A stretch of DNA of 64,000 nucleotides from positions 248,001 through 312,000 of the forward strand of contig JAFCMP010000535.1 of NCBI GenBank assembly GCA_017506865.1, read 5' to 3'. The stretch is from Tribonema minus. Its lineage: Eukaryota > Sar > Xanthophyceae > Tribonematales > Tribonemataceae. A program made the position numbers and the translations under genes. This document shows, piece after piece, positions 1 to 11,136 of the stretch (within the stretch, counting starts at the first letter, position 1; every line of letters begins with the position of its first letter). Under the pieces are notes generated by a model. It saw only the letters and a program-made list of their open reading frames with translations, did not search any database and had not been told where the DNA came from.

Positions 1-992
1 CACCGCCCCGCTGACGCAGCCAGCAAATGTGTCGTGCCATGCGGCAGGTATGAGGGTCCCGACAATGCTGCGTGCCGCATGGCGCTTTCTGGAGGCTGCT
101 CCTGCCGCCAGCTCAGCCACCATGCCCTGCCTGCTTGCCTGGGACTCCGTGCTTCCCTTCCAGTGCGGGCTGCCCCAACGAGCGCAGGCTTCTGTGCAGC
201 ACCTCCCTTGCGTGCGATAAGCCGACTGCGATCTTTGAAGCTTGAACCAAGTTTGCCGGTGGGAGCTCTATTGCGCGGATGTTCGTGCTTGAAGGCCCTG
301 AGTAAGATCGCCAATGGATTTGTCGATGTACGAGATTTGACAATGCCTCAAAAGTTGTCCACGCTGCCGTGCGCCTGGTGTGCTTTGCTCGCAGATGTTC
401 AAGTTGAAACATCAAAAGTTCCGCGGGTTGAGGTTGAGAGTACCCGAAGGGGGGGGGGTCAAAAATACTTAATAGGGACGGGACTTTGGACACGGCACAT
501 AGCGCGCGCCGTCATACGCATACCCTTTTCAGGAATGAAGACAAAATGGCAAGCCACTTGAAAAGCTACGTACACTCGCGGATTCCGTCAAAAGACGAGG
601 CAGTCTGTGGACATGCAAGAGAGTGCGACTGTGAACCACAATGGCACTGTGGTATGAAGTGTTGTGTACCAAGAAGATGCACCGTGTGCATGCCTGCGTC
701 TGCAGGTCGTTGTAAAAAAAGGACAAGCATGCAGGATGATGACCTGTGAAGGGGTATGGGAGGGGTCCGTGGTCAAAGCACACCATGCACCTGCCAGAGA
801 CATGTACAAGTGCGTCGACACTGTCTCGCTCATGTCACACCCTCATCTGGACCTGAGGAAGTACCAGTAATCAAACATCCATTCCAGCCACATTGTTTAA
901 TTCACAGTGGCAGCGCAGTTCGCAAAAACAAAACAAAACACAGGCATCTGAGGACGCGATGTGATGTGATAGTGTCTTACAACCGTCAGGCC
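1..992. other. Region without a recognisable gene
   Basis: Open frames of up to about 175 codons occur on both strands but start with non-conserved low-information sequence, have no matching splice partners and resemble no family I know. A run of ten G lies near 450-459. The right end probably holds the 3' untranslated region of the carrier gene that terminates at 993 on the minus strand. Confidence 0.5.
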
Positions 993-3865
993 CTACCCCA
1001 CTGGCAAGTCTGACAACCGCTGCTTGACCCACTCGTACGTGCCGAACGTGACCGCCGCTGACAGCGACGCCTTCCACAGGGCGGGCACGAGCCCCCTGTA
1101 CAGCGCCACGGCGGCGCCTTCTTGCCACACCGTCGCCGCCGCTGACCGCAGGTTGCCCGCTTGTGCGACCGCCTGGTCGCCTGCGCCAGGGTACAGCGGG
1201 AAGGGGTGAAGAAGTCGAAAGCAGCAGCTGATACGAGAGGTCGTCGAGCATATAGGGCACTTTGACGGCTCTGATTTATGGGTGATGCCACTTGCACATA
1301 CTGTAGCACCCATGGGTTTCAAGTACTGGCCGCTCTGTTCTGCTCTGGTTGCGAATCAGATGTATGCGCTGAGCGTGGCTGTATGCATGAGTACATGGTA
1401 GACACAAGAAAATGTACTGCTGCGCACTTGACGGGCATGATGCCTGCAGCGCTATGTATCGTGCGTTGCCTTCGAGTGCTTGAACATGCACTGCACAAGC
1501 CAACTCACAGTCACGCACTGCCCCTGCTCTCCGCTGTCAGCATGCAGGCCTTTCCATACGTACCCCTGGGACACTGCATTGGCAGCAAAAGCTAGCAAGC
1601 ACAAATTGCCAGTGTCATGCAATCTAAAAGCCGCCTAGAAAGTCATATGCCGTGTGAGGACAAGCAACGCACCTACGTACTCATGAACAAACCACCTGCA
1701 CGATTTTCCTCCGACTAGCAGATACACCGCACTGCGCAAACCCAGCTCCTTGGGCCCTCGCGCAAGCTCATACCGACACGATGCGAGTACACAGTCTCTC
1801 GCGTGTGCACGCAGAACGTGAGCGCGCAGATCAGCAACGCTCAGCGGCACATACCTGCGCACGACAGCACCACGCGCGCCTGCACGCGCTTCTTGAGCGT
1901 ATCGAGCGGATACACGACCGTCTTGGACAGCAGTCCAGCGCTGAACCCCGCGACGCCGGGCCACCACGTCGCCAGCCCCGGCGCCGCCGCCAGCGCCTGC
2001 GGGGGGTGGTCCTTCACCGCTTCGTAGGCCATGAACGCGATGCCCATTTGCGGCGCGACCTGCAAGGGCACGGGACGATGGGGGTATCGTTGGCGTGGTG
2101 AAAAGGGCTACACGCCGTTTAGGCCTGCAGCCTTTGATGTAGAGTGTGATGCCTGGCGGAGGCGCCATGAGGGCGCTTTGGGTGGTTTGGGAGCAGGCTT
2201 GAGAGTAGGCCTCCATGCTTCACAGCATATAAACGCATTGCCATTGACCACAACTTGGGCAGCTGGACCAAGCAGTTAGAAAGCCTGTAAACACTGTCTG
2301 GCAGCTTCGCCCTCATGAAAGCTGAAGACACGAACCACAACCGCTCGACAAGCACCAAAACATGAGGACAACCACTGTCAGGCCAGGGCCAGACAGGGCA
2401 CGCACGACTTCTGTACCGAGCAAGAAGATCAACACACTGCGCCATATCTGTTTGTCACTGTAAACTTGAAGCGCGAACAACTCTGAGTGAAAGACACTGC
2501 AGCACTGACACCAGCAGCGGCTGCGCACCTGCACCAGCGCTGCGCTGAGCCCAGCGTAAAACCCGCGGACGCCCGCCACGTGCAGAGTGTTCGCCGCGAA
2601 CGCGCGGAGCGTGGGGTGCCGCCGCGGCACGCCCTGCCCCGCAAACGCCGTGCGCATGACGTCGAGCGGATACGTACACGTGGTCGCCACGCACGCTGCC
2701 GCCGCCCCCGCGAGGAACTTGTCGGTCTGCCTCGGGCGCGCATATGCGGACGCGCGGGACTGCAGGGGGAGAGGTAGGTGGTGGATGAGTGAGTGAGTGA
2801 GTGAGTGAGTGAGTGAGTGAGTGAGCGAGTGAGTGATTTGAGGGAGGGGATGAGTGGGCGAATGAGTGCGACTGCTGACTTGTCACGATGCCGGGCCAAA
2901 GTGTGCACGATGGTGCAACAAAAGCTGAAGCAGTCATGGCGCAAGCCTCTGAGGTGCTGCAACCACGACATCCAGAGGCCTGGCAAGGTTTGTAGTGCTA
3001 GTGCGCATGGCTCGGAAGGCCACGCTACACTCTCCAGCACGTGATGACTACAAAATGCAGTGAACGCAGCAATTCCCTTCAAGATCGGGTGCAATCTTTG
3101 ATGACGTTGCCAAGCCGAAGGCATGAGTTGAAGCCATGCACGCATTCTAGAGTGAAGGAACTTTAGCAAGCTGCCAACACACCGTGCGCACAGCCAAACA
3201 TGACACACCACCTGCGTTTCCCACACGCGGCTCACCGCGCTCAATGCGTCCCGCACAAGTGGATAGAGCCCGAACTGCACAGCCGTGTACGCTATCCACA
3301 GCGCCATCGCCGCAGGGTTGCCTCTCCACAGGCCTATCAAGCCCTCCTCCGCATAGACGCTGCGGAAGGTCTGAGATTGAGCAATGCACAGCACGGTTGA
3401 CTAAGGTCATCAGCAGGCAGCGACGCGCGTCATGCGTTGGACAGCAGGAGAGTAGTGCGTTGCTGATGTGTGTCAGCAGTGCGCGAAGCCTGAAGGCATC
3501 AAAAACGAGCAGCGCACACACAGTGGGACTGCTGCCGCAGCAGCGGATCGGCTCGTCATCAATGGAGAAATGCTGTGAAGACAAGTGTTACTTTCAAGCC
3601 GTGATCTGTAACCTTGCAGGCATGCGAACAATGTACTTCGGAAGTATGACACACATGAGTTCGAGCAGCACCGATTCGTCAACTGCACCTTGAGCAGACT
3701 GCCGTATCGCGGCGAGGCCTTGCCGCCGTCAAGCTGACATCTGATCTTCGCCACGTCGAGTGGAGCCGTGGATATTCTGCTGACAGCTCCAGCTACGCCG
3801 CCCGCTACCGCGTTGTGCCAAGGTGTTGGCAGGAGCCTGCTGTTCCTTCGCTCTTGCTGCTCCAT
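993..3865 (-). CDS. Mitochondrial carrier, thiamine pyrophosphate (SLC25A19/TPC) type
   Basis: Five exons on the minus strand join in phase: 3865-3689, 3370-3236, 2759-2529, 2059-1855 and 1180-993, giving about 311 residues, the normal size for the SLC25 family. The three tandem carrier repeats are visible. Repeat one has GGVAGAVSRISTAPLDVAKI, repeat two TYPLDVMRT and repeat three VYPLDTLKKR, each matching the Px[DE]xx[KR] signature of a transmembrane helix kink. The segments GLWRGNPAAM, GVRGFYAGLSAALVQ, APQMGIAF and ALYRGLVPALWKA match the [FWY]xG segments that follow helices in carriers. PLDVAKIRCQ and QMGIAF most resemble mitochondrial thiamine pyrophosphate carriers, which bring TPP into the matrix. 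The substrate call is inferred from this resemblance; membership of the carrier family is firm. The start is the first ATG, in EQQERRNS context; an alternative donor for exon 2 (end at 3215) would also keep phase. Confidence 0.85.
2786..2836. repeat. (GAGT)n microsatellite in a carrier intron
   Basis: About a dozen GAGT units run through the intron between carrier exons 2 and 3, with one GAGC interruption near the right end. It has no sign of function. Confidence 0.9.
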
Positions 3866-4289
3866 GTTCCAGGCCACCCAAGCAACAAAGACGGTGACAA
3901 CGTGCCACTACAACGCGGGCGAGCACACAGCAACTCCAGTACGCTGCCGTGCAGCAGCTCCCTTGGCGGCGCAGGAAGGACTTCAACTTTTCGGAGGAGT
4001 TGACGCTCCGCTCGGCGAGGAACTTGAAGTACTCAGAGACCACCGGCGACGCGACGACGACGACGCGACGCTGGGGGCAGCGATGCGTAAACTCTTGTAG
4101 CCCGTGCATGCGCACGAGTTGTTTTGATCAGCTTTCCGCGCCCGAAACGAGAGGTGACCTCGAATCAACAAGAGAGTAGTGGCGGGGGGGGTAGGTGGCG
4201 TTTGGCACGCCATTTAGAGTTATTGTCAATCAGCAACATGGTGATGGTCATCACTGGCAAGAGTGCTTGACATTAATTATCAGATTATG

Positions 4290-5068
4290 ATCTGGGCTTT
4301 CAATCACTAACAAAGAAGTGCATAGACTAGTACAAGCGCCACGCGTCAAGGCGCACGACACCATCGCCCACAATAGCGTCAAGAGGGCCACGCAGCGCAT
4401 CCTGCGGCAATACCTCAAAACGGGACTGGTGGACGAGGACTACACGCCGTTTCTGGGGTCCGCCGGGCCGCCGGGGAGTCGCAGGATGGACATCGTGCTG
4501 CCTGCCGACGCCTTCCCGGTGACCGGCTACGACGACCCGACACGCCACCTACCGCTCATGGTGGACGTTACCTGCTTCGAGGCACAGGTGGCGTCGCGGG
4601 CGGCGAAGACTGCAGCAGACCCCGAGCGATGCTGCCGCGACCAAAAGGCCGCCAAGACTACCCACTATTCTGGTCATTATGATCAGAATTGCTACAAACT
4701 TGCCACTTTGGCAATAGGTTCATTTGGCAGCATCGGGGAGCAGGGGCGGAAGCTGCTGGAGGCTGTGGCGACGGAGTATGCCAGCAGGATGCCAGTGCCC
4801 GGAGGAGCGCGCCCTGAAGCTCTCAAGGGCATCGCCCTGGCGCGCTTACGCTCGGCACTGTCGGCAGCGCTCCACATGGCGTACTCTGGCCGTGTCATGA
4901 CACACATGGCAGAATCCAGGGGGGGGGGGCACATGGAGGAGGACGTAGGGGAGTACCCCGAGATGCCATTTGGCGGCGGCGGCGTTTGAGTGGTTGTCGT
5001 TGCAACACTTTCAGACTGTCAGACGACATGTAGATTCCTTAGAGCTAGATGCCAATCATCTGGGCTTT
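4290..5068. repeat. 11-bp target-site duplication flanking the LINE
   Basis: ATCTGGGCTTT is found at 4290-4300 and again at 5058-5068 with no mismatch. The pre-insertion site can be read as the left flank running directly into the TTTCGCGCCC repeat that begins at about 5068. Confidence 0.8.
4301..5057 (+). mobile_element. 5'-truncated non-LTR retrotransposon (LINE) with C-terminal restriction-like endonuclease
   Basis: An open frame from about 4291 to 4989 has no start codon and reads as the C-terminal end of a LINE polyprotein. RVKAHDTIAHNSVKRA, then RRMDIVLPA, then HLPLMVDVTCFEAQ, then YKLATLAIGSFGSIGEQGRK follow the order seen at the carboxyl end of R2/CRE/NeSL-like elements: a basic His-containing helix, an R-x-D strand, a DVT strand and a conserved FG..GE block of the restriction-like endonuclease. 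The frame ends in a Gly-rich tail at 4989. The 11-bp sequence ATCTGGGCTTT lies just before the element (4290-4300) and just after it (5058-5068), exactly as a target-site duplication from target-primed reverse transcription. There is no poly(A). The intact duplication indicates a fairly young insertion, dead on arrival because the reverse transcriptase is missing. The family assignment is by motif order only. Confidence 0.75.
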
Positions 5069-5151
5069 TTCGCGCCCTGAGCGAGAATTAATCAAAGTAC
5101 AAAGGCCTTTTCGCGCCCCTTGCGAAGCGAAATCAATAAAAGTACAAAGGC
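5068..5151 (+). repeat. Two tandem copies of a hairpin-plus-tail motif
   Basis: The motif is TTTCGCGCCCCTTGCGAAGC followed by GAAATcAATAAAAGTACAAAGGC. One diverged copy is at 5068-5105 and one at 5106-5151; a third, nearly identical to the second, is at 6164-6209. TTCGC and GCGAA can pair into a short hairpin. The constant AATAAAAGTACAAAGGC end looks like the 3' tail of a retroposed element. The stretch 5152-6163 between copies two and three may be the body of such an element. Confidence 0.6.
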
Positions 5152-6163
5152 AGGCAGGTGGCGGCTTCGCCTGCCTGGTGGCCGACGCCGACGCAGCGAC
5201 CGAGTGTCAAGCCTGCTGCCTGCTGCACCAAGATCATCAACGCGAACGCCAACACCCGCAACCACAACGTCGAAGACCGGAGCCTCTCTGCCAGCGTCCC
5301 TGCCGCCGGCGATGGCGCACGCCTTCAACCCACAACCGACACAAGGACACTATCTTGGGGCCTCGCGGCACCCTTGATTGTTAGTCATACAACTCTGCGG
5401 AGTGTTGTCCAAGGAATGTGGTTAGAGAGCGGCGCCTGTGCGCGGCGACAGGGCAGGCGGCGGCAGCTGCTTGGCGGGAGCGGCGCGGAGGAGCAGGAGC
5501 AGGAGCAGCAGGAGGAAGGAGTTCGCAGCAGGGGTTCCAGTGTGTGGCCGGGGACACCGGGGGGGGTAACACTAGCAAATAGAAGGGCGGGTTTTCGTAG
5601 ATATGCTTGCTTTAGTGACAGCATCAGCCTTTGCAGCACCAGTGCCTGGCACTTAGTGATCCATGACCATTGTCCTCAGGTCTGGGCGCTGCTAACAGTA
5701 GCCCAGGCCTGCACAAAGCTGTTCACGGTTAGGACCATTTTGGCAGAGACACGGGAGGCCTTAAAGTGGGTCTGGTCGTGTAGAGGCAGCAGCTTAGGCA
5801 CTTTGGTGCAGCATGATAGTGGGGACCAATCAGGGTTTGGGTGGGGGGTGTTGGGGTTGGGTCGGACTCTTCGTAGCAACAGCATTGATACCTTTAGCAC
5901 CAGTGCCTGGTGCCCAGTGATCATTTTGCGTAGAAGCGTGATTCAGACGTGTCAGCATGGTCCTCAGTTCTGGGCGCTGTCAAAGGCGACCCAGGCCTGC
6001 ATAAACCTTCTCCAAGACGGGACAAGTGTGCCTCACGGCTGGGCAACTCTAAGTAGGGTTTGGTTGTGGGGTGTTGGTGGTAGTGTGAAGAGGGGGAAGC
6101 CTGTTTGCGTTTGAGTCTCTCTTCGGAGAAGGAATGTTGCATCGAACGCACATCCACAGAGAG
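5152..6163. repeat. 1-kb repeat segment bounded by the 46-bp motif, with an internal duplication
   Basis: The segment lies between two nearly identical 46-bp direct repeats (5106-5151 and 6164-6209). Inside it, about 250 bp is duplicated in tandem: 5615-5860 and 5875-6110 share 'accagtgcctgg', 'ctgggcgctg' and 'cccaggcctgca' in the same order. A long open frame through here has no conserved content and is not called. It may be a non-autonomous retroposon whose 3' tail is the 6164-6209 motif. Confidence 0.45.
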
Positions 6164-6209
6164 GCGTTTCGCGCCCCTTGCGAAGCGAAATTAATAAAAG
6201 TACAAAGGC
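6164..6209 (+). repeat. Third copy of the hairpin-plus-tail motif
   Basis: This copy matches 5106-5151 apart from the first bases and one C-to-T change. It ends in the same TACAAAGGC. Confidence 0.6.
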
Positions 6210-6930
6210 AAATCACGGACTGCCAGTGGATGACATTCAGCACATGACTCCACTCTGTCATGGCTGCACTGCTTTCTTGCAAAATGACATGCAGCGCTTG
6301 AGCTGAAAGAATGCACTTATGATCTTGTATTTATAGCAGCCCCAAGGTGGGCTTGATGCGTTGGATAAGATTGCAAAAAACTAAAATCGGACGGGCCCTT
6401 AGAGCCCTGCGTTGCAGGCTTGTACTAGACTCATGGGGGGCAGACACAGCGGCACCCAGTCTGAGCCACACCTATCGTAGCCGATGTCTCCATCTCTTGA
6501 GCGAGAACGCCGGAAGACCGCGGTTATGCCTCTAGTATACATTTGGGCCAGAGGCGCCCGGTCCTCGATTCCTTGCCTAAGCACGCCGCTGACGTGCCTG
6601 GCCGAGGTTCTCTTTCTTGCGTGTTCAAGCAAACGATCTACAGTGTGCCCTGATGCTATCCGTATCCCCATGTTCCAATATCCCCTGCTGCTGCCCAAAG
6701 CCGTATCCTCACCACACGCGACTCCGCAGCTCCTGCTCACAGCCAGCATCTCCCATCCCCTTGCTGCCTGATGCACCCTCGCCACCATCAGCGCCACCGC
6801 GAGCGCTGCCGCACCTCTCGGTGCGAACGAGCAGAGAAAGAATGCACAGGCAAAAACATGCACTCAGTTGATGAACAAAAAAAGTGTGTGCGTACCAACC
6901 CCCACAACGTTGTGTCAAAAGGAAAAAGAA
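6210..6930. other. Intergenic stretch without a recognised gene
   Basis: Short open frames on both strands have no conserved motif. Nothing can be supported between the repeat at 6209 and the tRNA gene. Confidence 0.4.
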
Positions 6931-7023
6931 TCTCCTGGCCCGGACTCGAACCGGGGACCGAACGATATCTGACAGGTTGTGTCCCATTACAGTCGTTCGC
7001 GCTGCCAACTGCGCCACCAAGAG
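6931..7023 (-). tRNA. tRNA-Tyr (GUA) with a 20-nt intron
   Basis: The full cloverleaf can be folded by eye. Acceptor CTCTTGG pairs with CCAGGAG (one G-U), with discriminator A. The D-arm is GCGC-AGTTGGCA-GCGC, the anticodon stem AACGA/TCGTT, and the T-arm CCCGG-TTCGAGT-CCGGG. The loop reads CTGTAA up to position 37, so the anticodon is GUA (minus strand, 6990-6988). A 20-nt intron follows position 37, the canonical place, as in nearly all eukaryotic nuclear tRNA-Tyr genes. The gene sits at the outer edge of an inverted duplication whose other copy, at 10289, has lost the T-arm and acceptor 3' strand. Confidence 0.95.
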
Positions 7024-7505
7024 AAGTCATAACTGGTGGCACAATTGGTGTTCACTTGCCACCTAGTTGGTGACTGTGTGCAGGTTCTCTCACATCCAGT
7101 ACTTGCACGCTGCCACATCGCAGCAGGGTCCGCTGGGACACACACCGCAGTGCCGCTTTAGCAGGTACAGGATACACCCCACCATGAGAGTCTACAGGCG
7201 AGGCGACTCGAAATGATGGCTCTGCCTTCGAACAGGGCAAGTCAGCAAGGGGGTGCATGGTGGTTTTCCTGGCAAACAGCGCTGTGGCATGTGAGGCACA
7301 CAAGTTGTGTCGCGTCACCGCAGCCTTCAACGCATGTAGCCTCAGGCACTCAGTGTCTCAGACTCCATGCATCGAGGATTGACCGCAGCGCTACGTGCAC
7401 GCCCTAGCAGACAACATGTGGCGGACGCATCATGTGCAACACACCACGATAGAAGGCAACGCGCAGCCATGGTGCAGAATGTGACAGCAGAGGCGTAGCG
7501 CAATA
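6970..7505. repeat. Left arm of a long inverted duplication
   Basis: The sequence from inside the tRNA gene to about 7505 reappears inverted at about 9795-10345. Long near-identical stretches include 'cttgctgacttgccct' and 'ggaaaaccaccatgcacccc' read on the right arm. Small indels and substitutions separate the arms, so the duplication is not recent. The spacer is about 2.3 kb. Confidence 0.85.
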
Positions 7506-9794
7506 CGGAGAAGCACAGTTGAAAATGTGGTCACGGTGCGCCTGCTGCAGGAAGCGTGAGCTGCACGCCTTCAAGGCAGGGGATCTACACTCCAACAACG
7601 CGCAGCAGAAACTACAGCGCTGCATCGTGTGTCTGCCCACGCCGGCCATTCGCGCGCGCTTTAGCACCATGCCCTATGGGTTGAGCAACAGCGGCATGCC
7701 ACGGGCAGTGGACGCCATGGGCCTCACGCCCAACACAACCTGCGGAGAACATGAGCCTGCAGACGGCCAAGGCGGACCTGGTGGACGGCGTCGGCTTGCG
7801 GCGCATCAGTTTCAGAAATGTAGGCAGGGCAAGGCGGGGGAGTGGGCATTGGAGTAGAGCGTGCGTTGTATTCATTTGTGTGTGCGTGTGTGAGGCATGC
7901 CATCAACGCACGCAAGCCGGCACACCCTAGCCGGCGGCCAGCTCTGCAATGGTCTCTTCATCTGTGGCCTTGCGCGGCCGCTTGTTGCCGCGCCGCACTA
8001 GCACGCTCCAGCTGTTGTGGACGCCAGACTGCCAACGTGTGCGCCAGGTCGGCGGCCGCTCTCATTTGCACCGCCACCGTCTGCTGCGGCGCCGCAGCAG
8101 CTGCAGCGTGGCACCGCACGTCGCACACCGCACAGCGGCCGTCCGCCAGTGGCTCTTCGCAGCGCCCGCGAAGAACCTCAATGTCACTCATTTCTTATCT
8201 GTCAGGCACAGGGCCACACATTTGATCGATGCACGTGTAGCACGTGGCGCGCTCGCTGAGAAAGTGAAGGGCTGCACAGCGCGCATGGCTCCGCGCTGGG
8301 CGTCGGGCTTGGCGGGTGCGGCAGCTCTGCACATGCGGCCTAGGACTGTATGATAGCCCAGCACCGCGTGTCCATGACAAGGTGTGCAGCGTGCGCATGC
8401 GCCAGTCCGCATGCCACTTCCTTTGTGGCGCGCCGTCCTCGCCACCACGAGGGCGCCGCCGCAGCGCGTGCAACGATCATGCGGCGCGTGCTCCGTGTTG
8501 CAGGTGCCATTGCCATATCTGGTACATGTTTCCTCTGATCAAACGTTGTAACAACGGGTCAGGCAGCGCACAACAATGCGACAATCATAATCTAATACTG
8601 CAGTGCAGGGCGATTACAACGCGAATCTTCCCAAGTTGATATTCAGTGCAGGGCAAAATCAACCACCATGAAGGCGACACTCCCAAGTTGGTGTTGAAGT
8701 ACAGGATGGAACCGCGGCGGTGATAACTGTAAAGTTACACCTGGAGATCTGTGAAATTGCATAATCCAACTGGCAAGATCTGATTACAAATCACAGTGGA
8801 CATATACGAGACTGTTCAACCAAACCCCGCAGATTGCAATGACCCAGTTTGAAATCAAAGAATGACGTCGATCTCTAATAAACTGGATCAAGACGCCGCA
8901 TGTAGACGGCCTGCTTGAATAGCTCACTGCCGAAGTCCTTGGCGCTGCGCAGGTCAGGCCGGAGCATCTTCTGGCGGAAAGCGGTGGCTGCGGATTTGGA
9001 CTCATGATGCAGTAAATTCTTGAGAAAAGTGAGTGTTCTGCTGGCGCTGCTTCGCCACCTTCTACTGAGCGCGGAGCTCGCGCGGCGCCGGCGCCACCGA
9101 TGCCTACGCCGGCGTGGGCCCTCATCTACTTCTGGGGGCACGTCTGTGTCAGCAGCATCTGTGTGAGCGCGCATGTATTTGCTTAGCTGGCGTGACATGC
9201 CGCAGGTGCGCGCGCACGCCCGTCTTCATCATATTCAGGGGGCCGCCGCGCTGCAAGGCCCGGGCGAGGTCGGCGCCATGAAGAGGCTCTTGGGCCCAGG
9301 CGCTACAAACATGGACTTGTAGTGAGCTGGCCGTGAGAGGGAATGGTCGCTGCGGGTGATGATGATGGCGCGTAGCCCGGAAGTGCCTGCGCCCTGCGTG
9401 ATCACGACAACAAAGCGAAAGAGGCAAGGAAGCAGCGCAGCAGCTGCCGCAGGGCGTCGCGCCAGCGCTGCGCAGGCATTGAGAATGTAGCGTACATCGA
9501 CATCGCAGCTGCCGCTGCCACCGAGCGCGCGCAGCTGGCGTTCGCTGAGCTCAGCATGGGCAGTCAGCTGCTGGCCCTGGTTTCGTCTTGATGTGGGCTC
9601 GCACAACGCTGTTGGTAGGACGCGCAGGCCTTTGGGTACCAGAATATTCACATTGTTTCATTGGCAAGATCGATGCCCAGTGTCGTACATGTACCGTAAA
9701 TACATGCACATCTGTTGAGCAAGCTGGAATTCCTTCGGCTGCAGCAGGCTGCTGAGGGTGGCCTTTTCTTAGTGTTTGAAATCAGCGTGTGGGA
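7506..9794. other. Spacer of the inverted duplication, with degenerate minus-strand open frames
   Basis: No intact gene is recognised. On the minus strand, overlapping frames at 9651-9235, 9427-9149 and 9198-8875 read protein-like and appear to be pieces of one decayed coding sequence; recognisable bits are CDVDVRYILNACAALARR, GLRAIIITRSDHSLSRPAHY and FGSELFKQAVYMRRLDPVY. Further on, a frame around 8191-7958 contains EPLADGRCAVCDVRCH, a possible Cys-pair metal site. Together with the long inverted arms this could be a dead DNA transposon of the long-terminal-inverted-repeat kind, but no catalytic motif is visible. Confidence 0.35.
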
Positions 9795-10345
9795 TGCGCC
9801 GTAGCCTTGCGCCACGCCTCCGCTGTCACGTTCTGCACCATGGCTGCGCGTTGCCTTCTATCGTGGTGTCTTGCACATGATGCGTCCGACACATGTTGTC
9901 TGCTAGGGCATGTACCTAGTGCCGCGGTCAATCTCGATGCATGGAGTCTGAGACACTGAGAGCCCGTAGAGGCCACATGCGTTGAAGGCTGCGGTGACGC
10001 GACACAACTTGTGTGCCTCACATGCCACAGCGCTGTTTGCCAGGAAAACCACCATGCACCCCCTTGCTGACTTGCCCTGATCGAAGGCAGAGCCATCATT
10101 TCGAGTCGCCTCGCCTGTAGACTCTCATGGTGGGGTGTATCCTGTACCTGCTAAAGCGGCACTGCGGTGTGTGTCCCAGCGGACCCTGCTGCAATGTGGC
10201 AGCGTGCAAGTACTGGATGTGAGAGAACCTGCACACATTCACCCACTAGATGGCAAGTGAACACCACTTGTGCCACCAGTTATGACTTCTCTTGGTGGTG
10301 CAGTTGGCAGCGCGAACGACTGTAATGGGACACAAACCTGTCAGT
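9795..10345. repeat. Right arm of the inverted duplication
   Basis: This is the reverse complement of about 6970-7505, with scattered differences. It ends inside a copy of the tRNA-Tyr gene. Confidence 0.85.
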
Positions 10346-10365
10346 TATCGTTCCATCGTCCCCAC
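10289..10365 (+). pseudogene. Decayed tRNA-Tyr copy
   Basis: The 5' half is preserved: CTCTTGG, the D-arm with one change, anticodon GTA and a slightly longer intron. After the anticodon stem the sequence departs from the real gene, so the T-arm and the 3' acceptor strand cannot form. It is the distal end of the inverted-duplication arm and is not expected to give a tRNA. Confidence 0.8.
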
Positions 10366-11044
10366 CTTCACTTGGGGCCTGCTAGGTGACCTGTGTAGCA
10401 TACTTTGCAGTAGTTCTGTATTGCATGTGTGACAGAATCATCACAGAAGCTGCAAAAGTTAGGCAAGTTGCGATCGTGAACACCAGAGCGACGGTACGCT
10501 ATAACTTCTTGTGTGGAGCTGCCTGACACTTGGTACAGTTCGTTTTGTTGTAAACTGGCTCGCAGGGTTGCCACTGCAGGATGCCACGGCGGTGCTTTCC
10601 TTGACTGTGATGCCAAAGCGCTAAAGCACCATGTTACATAATTGTGTCTTTGTGAAGGTCTCAAGTGAGGCCGGTGTCTTGTGGGTGCCTGCAGTTACCT
10701 CGTATGCAGCAAATTGAGCTCTCATCAGCCTAGACACAAAAGGTCTGTTTCACATTCAACGCTCTCCAATAAGCCGCCATGTGCTCCGCAGCTCCTGTGC
10801 CATTGACATGCACAATTCAGTGAGCATCTGGCGCTTAGCAACACCTGCCTGTGTGTATGTAGGCTTCGGCCTCAACACACTTCAACTTCAACCTTTCACT
10901 TCCATTGTGTAACTGTAAAAGTGTGTACAGCTGATCGCACTGAGCATGCAGTGAGGTTTTCAGAGGGGATCAATACACGATGATACAGCGGAAACGCTCA
11001 TAGGATAGTAGAGACACTGCAGCGCTGTATTGTATGTGCGCAGC
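10366..11044. other. Upstream region of the 11-kb gene, no gene recognised
   Basis: A minus-strand frame at 10664-10368 ends in FCSFCDDS...YCKVC, but has no start codon or splice partner. A CTTCAACTTCAAC motif that recurs across the window is at about 10886-10900. The promoter of the 11-20 kb gene should lie in the last few hundred bases; no TATA box stands out. Confidence 0.4.
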
Positions 11045-11101
11045 ATGCCTACAGCGGTAGATGTAAACCATCCGCCAGGAGATGCAGGCACGACAAGCAG
11101 T

Positions 11102-11136
<35 letters not shown>

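Noticed and set aside
34-561. 175-codon plus-strand open frame at the left edge
   Set aside because: No motif, no biased composition, no splice partners; overlaps an equally long frame on the other strand.
5158-6114. 318-codon plus-strand frame
   Set aside because: Runs through a tandem-duplicated, hairpin-tailed repeat; the translated sequence has no conserved features and the start is not ATG.
10368-10664. Minus-strand frame ending in two Cys pairs (FCSFC...YCKVC)
   Set aside because: No start codon, no neighbouring exons; the Cys pairs alone do not support a zinc-binding gene.
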